Shown in pieces: positions 21,790-34,690 of a DNA stretch of 64,000 nt. A program made the position numbers and the translations under genes. Positions within the stretch are counted from its first letter, which is position 1; each line of letters starts with the position of its first letter. The stretch spans positions 186,001 through 250,000 of the forward strand of contig CANTFL010001450.1 in assembly GCA_947650285.1 (NCBI GenBank), written 5' to 3'. The stretch is from Hyaloperonospora brassicae (taxonomy: Eukaryota > Oomycota > Peronosporomycetes > Peronosporales > Peronosporaceae). Below the pieces are notes generated by a model, which had not been told where the DNA came from, ran no database searches, and saw only the letters and a list, made by a program, of their open reading frames with translations.

Positions 21790-24700
21790 AGTCCCCCGGT
21801 GGACATTGGCGTATATGGCAAACACTACCACTCATAACATGGTTTTATGGGCCAAAAGATCACTCATGACGTCATTCGTCGAAGTACGCGGGTGGTGTTT
21901 ATCGACACACAGAATGTACGAGGTTTCAAGGACAAGACTCGTTACCGGTGGATGGAATCATGGAAAAGAGTTAATGCCAATAATAGACCCATCGTAAGCT
22001 GTTTACAAGAAACAATATCGACAGCGTGGAATTAGCGGTGAAGATTCGACATGATTGGAGGCGACGGCGGGGATACACTTCCAGTTTCGACGGGTCCCCT
22101 CTTTCGTGCTGGAGTGTCGACCATTAGAAGACTGGTGGGGTCCCTTTTTTACTGGATCCCAGACGTGCTTCAGATGCAACTGCTTGGTATCCAGAAGTAT
22201 GGACGAAACGCGCCGCCTGTTTGATTATAGCTAGTGTTTTGTTAGTCAAACTCTATGCCCCTATTACCCCCATCCCCGAGAGCGTGAACAATTTTTAATC
22301 CCGACTGATGCACTGGACCTGCACGTCATGCGCAGTAGTCTTGGCGGGACACTTCAACTATTCTAACAGTCCTGTCTTGGATCAGATTGACGGTCGCAGG
22401 TCGGGGCGCCCGGAAAGCGCAGCGCTTACTGACCTCATCTTTAGGTTGGGACTTGCCGATGCGCGAAATCTAACGGCACCGCTTAGTGACGAGGAATCCC
22501 CCAAGCCACCCGAATATTTTACTTACTGGACACAGTCCACAGCAAGAAGATTTGACAGGATTTACGCACCGCAAAAGTGGACATCAATGGTGCAAAGGGT
22601 TGAAGTTTTGGCCCCACCTGATGATTCTGGTCATCAGCAAGTTTCGCTACTACTCACGCAAAGTTTGTGGAACATTCCAATAACTCTCAAGAGGCGCGTG
22701 GTAACTTATCCCATCGGATCTTCCCAAGCGACTAGGGTCAAGGCGAATTTATTGGCGTAGATGATCAATAAGAGAGTGGGGCGGCCAGCCACATCGAGTA
22801 CCTGTGGTAGTTTAATAATCAAGTGCGTCGCAGCGATTACAACCATCCGGCAGCAATATAAACAGCGTAGCACACGGTATGTAAACGATTAAACGTTTAA
22901 TCGCGTGCCGGTCTCTGTTCTCGAAAGCAGCTTATGCAAACCAATCAGGACTCTTTACGAGTTGAATATTCGATTCGACTAGGAATCGATTGGAGCGAAC
23001 GACTGATCGAATGCAATAAAAATTTAAGCGGGTCTCCGACTGGGAGGCGTACCAAACGGCAACTGGCATACGGAATCTTTACGGGATACCAAAGCGGTCC
23101 TGCTAACCGCTTTGCGACGGAATGGCAGCCTATACTTGGATGCAGTCATAACACCAGCCCAACGAGCTCACTGGACCACGAATTTACGTCGTTTGTAACA
23201 ATACCAGCGGGCCGACACATGACTCTATCGGATAGTCTTCACCCGGTCAAACCAATTCAGTTATCTCAGGTGATCACGGCTTTAGCTGGTCTTAGCAGAC
23301 ACAAAGCTGCGGGAACGGATGGACTTATTAATGATTTTACATCGACAATCAAGCTCTGTTAGCTCCTGTCACGGTCACAATTGGTTACGAATTCCTGGCG
23401 GGTAAAGATATACGCCTCGGTGAACTCAATATCCCACTTCGTAAGAAAGGTGACTCCGCCGACGCCGTGAACTATCGGCCGATCTCGTTGCTACAAACAG
23501 GGTACAAGCTCTTTTCGGAAGTTTTGGCTACACGACTGCAACGCGCTATGGACAAATTGATAGGGGATACATAGCAAGGATTCTTTCATGGTCGCCACAT
23601 GATGAAAACAGTGATGATGATGTTAACAGTCTTAGCTACTGCCCAAAATGAAGAATATGTTACCGCGCAGATAAGATGGGTAATTTTATTATTGGATTTT
23701 CGAAAGTCGTACGACACAGTCACTCGCGCTTTTCGATTCCTTGTTCTTGACCGCTTTCAGCTCTCGTCGGTATTCGTTTCGATAATCCGCAAACTTATGA
23801 CAAGAAAACAGCACGATTTCTGGTCAATGGTCAATTATCTGAGCCTATGGAGCATATCATGGGAACCCGTCAGGGCTGCCCTCTCGCGCCGTTTTATTTA
23901 TATCAGCGATGGAGGTCTTGGCGCTAGCGATTACACAGGATCCCGGCTTGCAGAGAGTCATATTGTTTCAGCGTTTGTGGATGGATCGACGGTCTTCCTC
24001 CACGAAGCCCGACAGCTTCCACGAGTGCTCGACCTCGTGGCTACTTTTGGGAAGTTGTCAGGTCTTACAGTACAGCCATTAAAAAGTCAAGTGATTCTCT
24101 TGAACACGGCGGTGGCAATAACCAGCTATGAAGGTTTACCTTGTTTTACAATCGGGCTCCACGACTCAAAATCTCGGTCACCAAGTCAGAACTGGGGATC
24201 TGGCAGATGTCAATTGGGCTGTCCGGATACGAACTGAAAGAGGTAGCTTGCTAAGGCAATTTTTCTGGCAACTAGCGTTACGCTCCGGGCGCAGATTCCG
24301 AAAGTCATTTTGTTTCCTGGAAAACTTTTTACTGCCACATTGTTTGACACGACCACATGGGCGGACCAAGAGCTTTGATGACTCCAAAAACGATTTCTTT
24401 GGCGGAACGGTTTTTAACGGAGACAAGTCGTCACAAAGTCAATCCGGGGCTATTATATACGCCGCGAGCAGCAGGAGGCATTAGATTAATCTCGATTCCA
24501 GTGGCGGCTAAAGTACAACGCATTAAACATTCCCTTTTGTGGCTGACACAGCGGTCCGATAGGTACGCAGTGGCCTGGAAATATTGGGCTTTTGGAGGAT
24601 CTCTCTCGCAAGGTGAGCCGATCATTACACCGAGAGACCCGGTGTCTTCCCAACACATGCGACGTCATTTACCATGGGCAGCAATACGGGTCGAGTAAGG

Positions 24701-25990
24701 GACATGGCTTCGCCCACAGCCCGCGGAACTTTCGGCCCTAATGGACCGTCATGCCACTCAGATGCCACACCCCATCACTCAGTCGTTAGGCTGTCGGGAC
24801 GGGGATCGGCTGAAAATTTCTAGAAGAGCGCCATTGACTCCGCCTCCCTGGAAATTTACAACCGAAACACGACGTCTTTGGCCAACCTTTCAGTGGACGG
24901 ACAACCCATGGAAAAGGGATGGTACCCGAAACAAATTAACACTGCGCGAATGTGACAGTATTCGGTCATGTGCACTAGCTGACTTGGAGATTGAGCGGAC
25001 GGGACCTGGCACGTACTAGCTTCGAGTATCTTTTTGTCCTGGGGCGACGGTTCACCACTCGGATCGGAAAATAATGCGCTGGGCGCTAGCGATTTTATTC
25101 GGCAGTCCTACGTTCCGCACAGCTGAGAAATTCGCGGTGCAGAGCGCAGTTACCCTCCGGCAGCAGCCGGAGCTCAGGGTGACGTATCGCTGGTCTGTTA
25201 TGGCTGACGAAACAGTCCACGGGTTGGCGACCCTATCAACCGGTCTTACACAGGGTACAATAGTCCTACATGAACAGTCGGACGGCTTCCACTGGACAAC
25301 AGCCGAGACGTCGGTAATCTATTTGGCCGGTCGGATATAGCGGACCTTTGCCATACTCAACGGGAACAGGGCCTCGTCGTAGCGGCACATCCCGCAATCA
25401 ACGATTTTCCGTGGGTAGTTCCGGCAACTAAATTATATCGCCAAGCGCTTCGCCATCTTAAAAGGCAACCCTGCGAGGTGGTTAAAGGATACCTTAGGAA
25501 GGAGTTCAATGGATTCCTCCTCCTGTTACAGCTATAGGCAGAACGGAACGCAAGCTACTGTACGGTCCTAAATTAGACACCGACAGAGGTGTGGCACCAC
25601 CGCAACGCGATCACTGAGTATCAAGTGTGGGTGTACTATTGAATAGCGCTTCATCAGCTCAATTTGTACAGCCCTGGTTGGGAGATCAATAACTGTTGTC
25701 GTAAACTCCCGGTCTGCCGCGGGCAGAAAGAGACTCTGGATCACATTTTATGGGGTTGTCCAGTCGCCCGGGGCTCCTGGCAGGCACTCATAACCGACTA
25801 GACCGGTTGCACGGGATCTCCGGCCAGATTTCAGCTTTATGCGATTTTCGCTTGTCACGTAAGTCCCCGCCGTGAACTCCAATCATTTCACGGCTGCTGC
25901 TGAGCGCGTTTGGACATTCAATGGAGGCTTACTTACTACAATGGAAGCGGATGTAATGGGTAATATATTCCTTATGTATTACGGCTCTAT
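21790..25990 (+). pseudogene. LINE ORF2 (APE endonuclease + reverse transcriptase), broken
   Basis: 21847-22035: start of an APE-type endonuclease (DTQNVRGF, RYRWMESW, then CLQET, where the catalytic Glu is expected). 22308-22760: rest of the endonuclease (GGHFNY for the usual GGDFN, then GRPESAAL, ARRFDRIYAP and DDSGHQQV). 22934-24237: reverse transcriptase, with SRHKAAGTDGL, NYRPISLL, a DFRKSYD motif holding the first catalytic Asp, RQGCPLAP, and FVDGSTVFL where FADD is normal, so one catalytic Asp is lost. 24357-24698 carries the thumb-like NPGLLYTPRAAGG stretch. Near 25710-25760 a Cys/His-rich LDHILWGCPVARGSW stretch resembles the C-terminal zinc finger of LINE ORF2 proteins. Many stops and frameshifts are present. 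Confidence 0.75.
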
Positions 25991-26250
25991 ATGTTCAGCG
26001 CAATCGGGTCGTTCACGAGGGTCATTCCATTACTTTGGGGGATGTACCCATGTAAGACAACCCAAATGTTTCGGCAGTTACACGAACTGTCGCTGCAGGA
26101 GCGTAGGCAGCTCCACACTCCGCTGGTCGGGACTCGTCTAATGTAATTCATCGGGCTGCCCGCCATGGCCCCATCCAGAGCACTGCACACAGCGTTGAGT
26201 CACGTACAACCACCGGATCATCCTTCACCGGCTTTGTTCTCCTGGCTTAG

Positions 26251-29200
26251 GGCTTTCTAGACATCTTGTACACCTCAATATCGTATAATAGACAGTCTGT
26301 TCCTCTCTCATTTAATCTCGTCGGTCTGGTTGGCAGAAATGTTTGCAAATAGTCAAGCGGTAATCTACCAATATCTCGGCAAAATATATAAATATACTAC
26401 AGTCTTCCGACGATGGTGCTAACTCGCGCTGAATCTGCTGCTCAGAAAGATGTGGTGATCGACAGTGACGTGGAAAAAGAAAACGAAGAGATCGACTCCG
26501 TTGGTGATGACCGTGGCGCAGCGCTTGTCGTCTCCGACCAAGCAGTCGGCCTCAGCGTCATGGACCACATTGCTGCGCTCGCACAGTAATTTCTCCTCCA
26601 GACCCAGGTGCTAGCAAGAGAGAATGTTGTCTTGCAGTACCCCTGATGTGGCCACCAGTCTGTCGGCTGTGCTTCGAGCGGGTCGTAAGCTCATCACACG
26701 CGGACGCATACCGTGTTATAAGCCGAGAATATCTTCGCGATTGAGCTCGATACATTTCAGTGCGGCTGTGGAAAACCGTGCGATTTTCAGCCAATCCAAT
26801 GCGTTGGATATGAACATGCCAGACCCGCTTAAATATGAAATGGGTGAGAACGAATATCGGGAGGGAAGCTCTCGAAATTGTTCGTTCTTCTCGCACCCAA
26901 GTGAGGAAAACTCGACAATTAGGTTTTTTTGTACTCCCTGTTTTTCGTGGAAGCGGTTTCACCAATTTTTATGTTTCCCTACCCGCATGTTCTTCCAAGG
27001 CTTTGGAAAAGGGGACCGGTTGACCGGCTCTCTAGAGGCATTCGTCGCTTGACCGTTGGTGCCCGAAGATACATATTGGGAAGTGACCATAGACAGTATC
27101 TACGACGCCATTCTATTAAACACATAGTCACAGCTTCTATACACGACACCGATAACTGCATCTGATTCAACTGGCCGCAGCAAGATTGTCTTGATCCTTT
27201 TCTACTTGATATACCTCACAAGTCATAGGCATAGCTTAAATCAGACCTGGCCTGAACAGCGTGAGTAAAGCAGAATGGCACCGCTCACAGTCATAGTCAG
27301 AAAGCCTTGGCAGATGCACTGGGCCATTCGCTGGGACACGTACAGCTATTCTATTTTCTGAAATAGTGCATACACGTCCTTGATGATGCGAAAAGCCCAA
27401 AAAACTGAGTTATCAGTCTTAGATAGATACGTTTCCAAGGACCACCCTACAATTCTGTATGCTTCACTACCATTAGGAAATAGAATTGTAGAGTGGGCCT
27501 TGGAAACGATTACGAGCATCGGAGCCTCCGTCTTGCTATGATCGAAATGTTTCTTCATGGAACTTCGTAAACCGTTCAGTCTCAACAAAAACAAACGACG
27601 AGTGTTCAATCAATTTGCACAGGACGAATTCTATTTTTATCGGCAAAATGATCCCCGATGGTGTCACTAAATTATGGTCATTCCTTTTTTATCGGAAAAA
27701 TGATCATTCCAAGTGACGCTAGCTCCCCAGACGTACTGCTGCCTTCCATTGTGAACGACGCTTGACGAAAAAAGATGCAACTTATGGAGTGGTCTATGCT
27801 TCTCGTGGACCGGTCGACTATCATGGACTACGAGTAGCAATGTTATCGTTATCGGGTCTTACTCCAGAATTTGCAGAGTCACCCGGGTGTGTTCATCCCA
27901 GCGTCATATCGGTAAGACGTACGACACTTGGTATTTACTAGGCCGAAGCGTTGCTCCGAAAACGTCACTTCGGCAATGTTGTGCAGCGAAACGATGCATG
28001 CGATCGAAGTGGATGTGAGCTTCTGCCGCTGTGAGGTGCAACGCAAGGTATAAATGGTCAGCGCAATCAATTTTCCTGATGTTTACGTGGCTGAATAATG
28101 TCTTGGATCGTTAGCACAACTCTTGTAAATCGTGAAATCATCCTGCAGGCTTCATCATATATTACGTTTATGGTGATGCGACAACACTCTGGAGAGGAAG
28201 GGTGGAATAGCGTAAACGCAGTTTATTACCCGATCAGAAGTTACCTGCATTCTGAACGGGTAGCACTTATCCTGACAACGAAGGCCCCCGCTTATTGATT
28301 CGCGATAACATCTTCCTCTTCCAGCGCTACCATTTGCAGAGTGTGACAAAGAGATGTCAGCACGCAAGCATGTTCGATAAATTGCATTTAGGCTACCATC
28401 ATCAATGACCACAAGTAGCTAAGCAGATACTTTTTCTGCTACGCCACTTGTCTCCATTGCCTTAAACTTAGCAATGGTATCGATTCACTTGTTGTCGAGC
28501 CCCACGCGACTTGGTACCTTGTTTTGTTCGGTCGAAAATTGTTGGCAGCCTTGAGTTAAGGCATACATAGGTACCGACTTGGATGTATACGACACACCAA
28601 CTTAATCAAGTATCTGTAGCGAAGTGTACAGCTGGACGAGGCAGCGTTTTACGCATCCGTGTAGAATGAACAACATAGCTTGTGCTGTAAAAATAAAGGT
28701 CGATAGTATTCGGATTTCTCACGTAGCTGTTGTACAGCGTAAGAAGGCCCCAAGCGCGAACGAAATCGCACCTAACCGCCCTTTTTACACAATGCAAAAG
28801 GACTGGATCATGTCGTCTTCCGCGCAATAGACATGATAGAGACCAGGTCGTGTGCAATATCACTCGTAGTCAGTAGATACTGGCTGTACAAGTGATTGCG
28901 CACCGTTCCTGACCCGATTTGGCGTCGTTCCAAGACTCTAGTAAAACACGCCAAAGTTTGATGTGGGCTTTGTCGAACAATGACTTGATTCGATGTTAAA
29001 TGTATAAACAGTAAAAGTCCAAACCTTTACTCCGAAGATAGCGCGGTATACAGACGCTTGCATCCGTAATAAGTGGTGTAGAATTCCAAGGTCGGGCTCA
29101 CGACGGTGCACGTCACAGTGAAGAAGTGAGTCTTTGCATAATGAGTCATTACATAATGAAAATTGCAGATATTTCCCTGAGATGAAATGAATACTTGTTC

Positions 29201-29549
29201 ATGACGAAACATCCCATATTGCATAGGATGTATCGTCTGGAACAAGCCGTAACCACGAATAGAACTTTTGGATGGGAAGTCTACCAATCGTTATGACAGG
29301 TCTACGCACTCGACGTCAGGAGGCACACAAAACATTTTTATCGTAAACATGCATCATTTTTGAGACGCATACATATTGGTAGCGTCCATCTTAAAGGATA
29401 ACAAGATCTTTCTTGGAGCTGAAAGACGTTAGTACATCGGCATTGCAAAATCGATGCGCGTCGGTGCTAATTACGCTACCGATAAGCGCGATCGAAGCCA
29501 CAGCATAGAAAAGGGAAAGGCCGAATCAGTCACCACTACAGAAAACCGC
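26251..29549. other. No supported gene; decayed sequence
   Basis: A small + strand frame, 26413-26589 (58 codons, MVLTRAESAAQKDVV start, acidic, ending TAA), could be the N-terminus of a dead gag-like protein because coiled-coil-like coding continues past the stop. No domain confirms it. An imperfect hairpin lies at 27430-27508. The rest shows no recognisable coding region. Confidence 0.35.
27430..27508. repeat. Imperfect 29-bp inverted repeat (hairpin)
   Basis: Left arm 27430-27458 (CGTTTCCAAGG...AATTCTGT) pairs with right arm 27480-27508 (ATAGAATTGTAG...CCTTGGAAACG) with three mismatches and a loop of about 21 nt. It could be a foldback relic or a small-RNA precursor-like hairpin; no other evidence separates these. 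Confidence 0.6.
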
Positions 29550-30022
29550 TGTAGCGGAGCTACACAGCTCCTTAAGTCAGAGGAAGACTTAACGCTCTTA
29601 CGAGCAACTTTGGTTCTACGAATCCGACTCAGAGAGTCAACAAGCTCAGAGAGCTTACGGTCCCTGTTCCAGGGGGACCAAACGATTCAAAAGAATCACA
29701 GCACAGAGTGCTCAAGAGCAGCTACCTTTACAGGCTTTGCAAGCTCTTCCGATCAAGACGCCTCGCAAGGCACGTGTCTAATGTTGATCAAAAGGGGAAC
29801 CGAATTTTTATTTCTTTAATTAACCTAAAAGAACACCTTAGAACAACGTATTTAACCTGCCCTAAATAACCTCTTAAAAGATCTCGCAATCAATTGGTGA
29901 CAGACATCAGTCTTTAACAATTAATACACTCACTGTGTTCTAAAATTACTTTATAGGGTGCCCCCTCTCTTGTGTGCACTACACCTATCGTCGACTACCA
30001 GCCGACGTGTAACCCCGTTACA
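29550..30022 (-). repeat. gypsy-2 3' LTR (left)
   Basis: 473 bp, about 98% identical to the right LTR. Contains short inverted repeats such as TTAAGTC/GACTTAA. It lies about 110 bp upstream of the antisense ORF. Confidence 0.93.
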
Positions 30023-30132
30023 CCCTCCCCCACCAGACTGACGTTACCACAAAACGTCAATCGGCTTCTTTCCTCGAAGAGGTCGGTGTGTGTGTGTGTG
30101 CTTAACCTCGCGGTTGCTTAACACGAAACACC

Positions 30133-31434
30133 ATGGCATGGCCACCCAACGAGTCTCGGACTCTTTCATCTTACCTCGACTTCGACAAGGATGTGGACTA
30201 TGGTAGTGATACCAGTGTCCATGGAGATGACGGGATATCATCCCACTCCGCTGTACCTGAGGCTCGTCCTCTAACAGCACCGAATCCGTTCGTTGAACGT
30301 GGTGATACCACCGCGCCAGTGGCGCAGCATCATACAACAGATGCAGGTGAAAACATCATCACGAACCCGCTCGACGAGAAACAGCAGCTGATCCTTCAAC
30401 GTGGGGAGAGATCTCGACGTCGAGCGCATACCCAGGCGGTTGTTCAGAACCGGAGTGATTACGTGTTTGCAACACCTGACATGGAGCAACGTCTCCGTCA
30501 AATGGAAGGGGGTAGCCCCGCAACATGGGCAATTGCACCAGAGGCTACGTCGCCGGATGACATTTCATTCCGTAAGGTTCTACATGAGAGGTATCTCGAA
30601 CCAGCCTTTACCACGCAAGGTAAGTACCAGGCACACCTTGCGAGTCTCTCTCATGGTGTTCCGGTTCGACCGATAAAGGGCGTGCCCATCTTGTTGTTCG
30701 CTGGCGAACTGCCCAAGGAGGAGGACAATCAGTTCATCAGTTGGGTGTACCGCAAGCGGCACCTTAGCAGTGTGCCAGCGCTGCTGGCCAGCGCCGATGT
30801 GGCTGACGTTCGTCTAGAACAAAAGCTCCGGTTCGAGTATGCCAAGCTCAAGGCCAGAAGCCAGTTGCGTACACGTACGCGTTATGCTCCGGCTACAATG
30901 GCAATCACGGGTCACGACCCTGAGGTGCGGAGCAACACGTTCCCTCCCTCCACTATTGGTGAGAAGCGTTCTCGTTCGCAAGGCGACCCTGGTCACGATG
31001 TTCAAAAACATCCACGGCGTAAGGGCAGTCCTGCCGAAGGGGTATATCATACTCCCACGAGTTCTCCGACTCCGGGTACCCTCTCCACTTCACCAGATAC
31101 TGGTATTGGCCACGACGACGACGTCGCTGAAGGAGTCGCTCCACATGGAACTGGTGACTCCCTTGCTCATCGAGCAGAGTCGGTGGTGGTCGGGGTACCG
31201 AAGGAGGAGCATGAGAAGGTGCTCCGTGATCTGAGTGGTCTTCAAGAGACATTGGGTAAGACCCAGAGTGCGCTCGACGCGATGCAAGCCCGTGTTCAAG
31301 CATTGGAGTTGGCCTTAGCCCGTGTGGATGGTCAGCTTGACCTCCTGGTTCGGATGCAACAGCCGACGGCAAGGCCCTATTACCCGGCGCAAGCGCCTCC
31401 GAGTTTACATGGGACGGATCCCGATACGGCTTAA
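30133..31434 (+). CDS. gypsy-2 antisense ORF, intact
   Basis: 433 residues on the strand opposite gag-pol. ATG at 30133 in a strong context (ACACCATGG). N-terminus acidic (DYGSDTSVHGDDG), then a conserved APNPF...TDAGE..IITNPLDE block shared with gypsy-3. The middle holds GVPILLFAGE, EEDNQF, RKRHLSS and KLRFEYAKLKAR. A Pro/Ser/Thr-rich linker leads to a C-terminal coiled coil (about residues 355-405: EEHEKVL, LQETLG, ALDAMQARVQALELAL) and a YPAQAPPS tail. No family recognised. It overlaps pol (chromodomain end, 30953-31434) by 482 bp in antisense. It is fully open although pol of this copy has at least six stops or frameshifts. Compared with gypsy-3, differences are mainly synonymous. The role is unknown; by analogy with antisense proteins of other LTR elements it could be regulatory. 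Confidence 0.75.
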   Translation: MAWPPNESRTLSSYLDFDKDVDYGSDTSVHGDDGISSHSAVPEARPLTAPNPFVERGDTTAPVAQHHTTDAGENIITNPLDEKQQLILQRGERSRRRAHTQAVVQNRSDYVFATPDMEQRLRQMEGGSPATWAIAPEATSPDDISFRKVLHERYLEPAFTTQGKYQAHLASLSHGVPVRPIKGVPILLFAGELPKEEDNQFISWVYRKRHLSSVPALLASADVADVRLEQKLRFEYAKLKARSQLRTRTRYAPATMAITGHDPEVRSNTFPPSTIGEKRSRSQGDPGHDVQKHPRRKGSPAEGVYHTPTSSPTPGTLSTSPDTGIGHDDDVAEGVAPHGTGDSLAHRAESVVVGVPKEEHEKVLRDLSGLQETLGKTQSALDAMQARVQALELALARVDGQLDLLVRMQQPTARPYYPAQAPPSLHGTDPDTA

Positions 31435-34071
31435 GTAAGCAAACGTAGAACACTGGGTGCGTGCGCAGTTTGCGCGGGAGGTTGACCGTATACGCCAATC
31501 CCTTATTAGCAATGACCGTGAATGGCCCAATGAAGCGCGGAAGTAACTTTGTCTTGAAGACGGCAGACACTACATTTGTAGGTAGGTTTTCAGCATTGAG
31601 TAGAACTTGGTCTCCGACCTCATAAAGTTCAATACATCCTCTTCCTTTTGCATCAGCTTGTTCCTTCTGCTTGTCTTGGCTATCAGCCAGTGCATCACGT
31701 ACGCGTCGTAACACATTCAAGCGCGTTGCGAGAAACTCGCTTACCTGTTTCTGAACAGTAGCAGGGCTGATACCAGCAAGCCGATCGGCCATCTCTCCCC
31801 TACCAAGGCCTGAACCACGCAGTGGTAGCGTCAACGGAACGCGAGGGCGTGTGATACCGTTCACGTAGAACGGGTTGAAGCCTGTAGAGGCGTGAACAGC
31901 GTTATTTAACGCGAACTCAACAACAGGGAGCATCGAACTCCAACGTTTTGGTGTATTAGCGCAAACACTGCGTAATATGTCACCGATAACGCGATTGACT
32001 CGCTCGGTTTGACCATCGGTCTGCGGATGATCCGCCGTGGACATGTCCAAACGTGTGCCGAGCACCTTGAAGATGGACTTCCAAACTTCCCAGTGAAGCG
32101 AGGGACTCGGTCAGAGACAATTGCCACAGGCAAGCTGTGTTGTCGAAACACTCGATCGATAAACAGCGTAGATGTACCTTCACCATAAATGGTATCTGGC
32201 ACAGCCGCTAAGTAAGCCATCTTGCTCAAACGGTCAACAAAGACTACAATACCCGTATTGCCTTGCTCATCTTTCGGCAGACCGAACATGAAATCCATTT
32301 TGATGGACTCTCAACACTCCTTGGGTACAGGCAAACTAGCCAGCGGCGCAGCCGCATGATCTGAGGGTTTCACCCGTTGACACGTTTCACACGTACGCAC
32401 GTATGTGCTTACCCATTTGTAAAGTTTGGACCACCAATAATATTGGCTCACAGAGCTATATGTCTTCTCTGGACCGAGATGACCGCTCACCGCAGTATCA
32501 TGCGCCTCATAGAGGATGCGATACTTCAATTCCTCATCGTGAGGGGCAACGATACGGGGAGTATCCTTCATATCTGTGCTATAGCCCAACAGGCCTTGAT
32601 CGATGGAATATCTATGTAGCCTCGCACGTAAACGTGCCGACAATTTAATGTCTGAGTCGTTAAACTCCTCGCTCCCCAGAGCACGTAGCAAAGCTACACG
32701 GTGTTCATCTTTGGCATATGCCGAACGAATGAGGTCTGTGACCGATGATGACAGAATCATAACATGAGCAAGCTCATAGTCAGGCCTGCGTGACAACGCA
32801 TTAGCCAAAGCATTCTGTTTGCTCGGCTTATACTTCACCTCGAAGTTATATTTTGCAAAGAATGAGAGCCAACGAGCCATTCGCTGAGAGAGATGTGGCG
32901 ACTGGGTCGCAGTGCGTAATGACGCATGATCTGTAAAGATCACAAAGGCTTAGAGACAAGCAGATGAACTCTGAATTTAACTAAAGCATACTTCATTGCA
33001 AGTAGCTCTTTGTCATGAACTGGATAGTTCTTTTCAGCTGCTTTCAGCTGCCGGGACTCAAACTCAATGACGCGTTCCCGTCCATCATTATCTGTTTGTA
33101 ACAGAGCACTGCCGATGGCAAAGTCAGATGCGTCACAGACGACACTAAAAGGCCGATCAGGATCGGGCAAAGCCAAGATTGGCGCATGAAGAAGACTCTC
33201 TTTAACAGCCGTAAAGGCTTCATGATCGGTGTTAGTCCAACACCATTCCACATCCTTTTTAAGGAGGTTGGATAATGGTCGAGCCATGTCCGCATAGTTT
33301 GCACTATACTTGTGTAAGTAATTGGCAAGACCAAGCCACTTACGTAAGTCCTTCTGGTTCTTTGGAACCGGCCAATCAACTATGGCTTTTATCTTAGCGG
33401 GATCCGCTCTAAGACCACGCTTCCCAATGAAGCACCCTAAAAAGGGAATCTCTTCTGGACCAAAGAGGCATTCAGATGCGTTTGCATACAACTTATTTGT
33501 GCGCATGCACTCGAGCACTGCTCGTAAATGGTCGATGTGATTATCCACATCAGACCGGCCGTTCATAGCACGACTATGAACAAAGATGTCATCAAAGTAG
33601 GTCTGTGCATAGCCTCGGTGAGGCCGAAACAGTTGCGTCACAAGACGATTGAACGTAGCTAGGGCGTTTGACAAGCCCTGTGGCATAACTAGCCACTCCT
33701 AGAGCATACCGCTCGGAGTTCTAGCCGCTGTTAGCGGGATATCTTTCTCACGCATGAGTAATTGGTAATAATGTGGTGGAGTGGGTCGCCAAAACCGATT
33801 GGCGTGACTCCAAACCGCCCACTGTGCCGGACTGCCGACTTGAGGAGGGGGTACTCCTATTCCGCTTGGATCTTAAACTCACCTTGTGTACCCGTCGGCT
33901 TGGCGGGTATCACTCTTCGGAGGTCGTGGCGATGGAGTTAGATGTCGGTATTGGTGTGTGTCGACCTTGGGGGCTCCGAGCGGATATGCTTCAGTCGGGG
34001 TCCAGTTAGGGCAGCCACTCGGTCAACTTGGTTAAGAGTGGACTTATAACCAGAGTTCTCAGGTCTAGTAG

Positions 34072-34155
34072 CGCCTGGCCTTTGCTTGTCTCAGGGGTGT
34101 TAACCGCCTGGCCTTTATGTGTCTCAGGGGTGTCCACCGCCTGGCCTTTATGTAT
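34072..34155. repeat. 33-bp tandem repeat (about 2.5 copies)
   Basis: Units start at 34072, 34105 and 34138 with CGCCTGGCCTTT and contain GTCTCAGGGGTGT. They lie inside the nested solo LTR. Confidence 0.85.
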
Positions 34156-34508
34156 CCTCTCCCTTACCACTAGGGTATGGAGACCGCTTCCTATAGCGGG
34201 ATTGAGTTGGGGGGGTGCTACTACACGAACCTACAGGCCAATATACTTCCTGGGGTTCTATTTGCACTTGAGTCTTACCAGCACTGTCTATTCAACGGGT
34301 GGTCCAAATAGATCCCTAGCCCGGAACAGGTTGGTAGACTTACAAGCTTCTTGGTTCACGAGACGTGTGGCTTAGATCGAAAATTGAGTAGTCTTTAAAA
34401 ATGTCCTATCCTTTAAACTCCTTTACTCTGTACTTGCCTTACGCCTGGACACACTATGCTGAGTGGTCAGAGAAGCTTGATCTTAATAGTCCGGGTCGGC
34501 CGATGGAT

Positions 34509-34690
34509 GACCAGGTCGGCCCTTGGGTGACCGAGGTCGCCTTGATCGGCCGTACCCACCAAAGGGTGACCAGGTCGGCCCTTGGGTGACCGAGGTCGCC
34601 TTGATCGGCCGAACCCACCAAAGGGTGACCAGGTCGGCTCTTGGGTTACCGAGGCCGCCTTGGTCGGCCGTACCTACCGACGAGTGGCCC
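34509..34690. repeat. 59-bp minisatellite (3 copies)
   Basis: Units start at 34509, 34568 and 34627 with GACCAGGTCGG and contain CCGAGGTCGCCTTG. The first two are nearly identical and the third has diverged. GC-rich, inside the nested solo LTR. Confidence 0.88.

Larger units (their letters stand above)
9508..26250 (+). mobile_element. LINE-type non-LTR retrotransposon, split by gypsy-1
   Basis: A + strand non-LTR element with an ORF1 region (9508-13675), an APE-type endonuclease and a reverse transcriptase (from about 21790), interrupted by gypsy-1 at 13676-21650. Joining 13675 to 21656 after removing one copy of the 5-bp TSD keeps the reading frame open across the join (AYLAIA then ASEDWEVLEM). 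So the two halves are one pre-existing element. Both ORFs carry stops and frameshifts. The outer ends are estimates: no poly(A) tail or target duplication could be identified. Confidence 0.75.

Noticed and set aside
22880..22900. 16-bp palindrome GATTAAACGTTTAATC
   Set aside because: Isolated AT-rich palindrome inside broken LINE sequence; one such site is expected by chance or decay.
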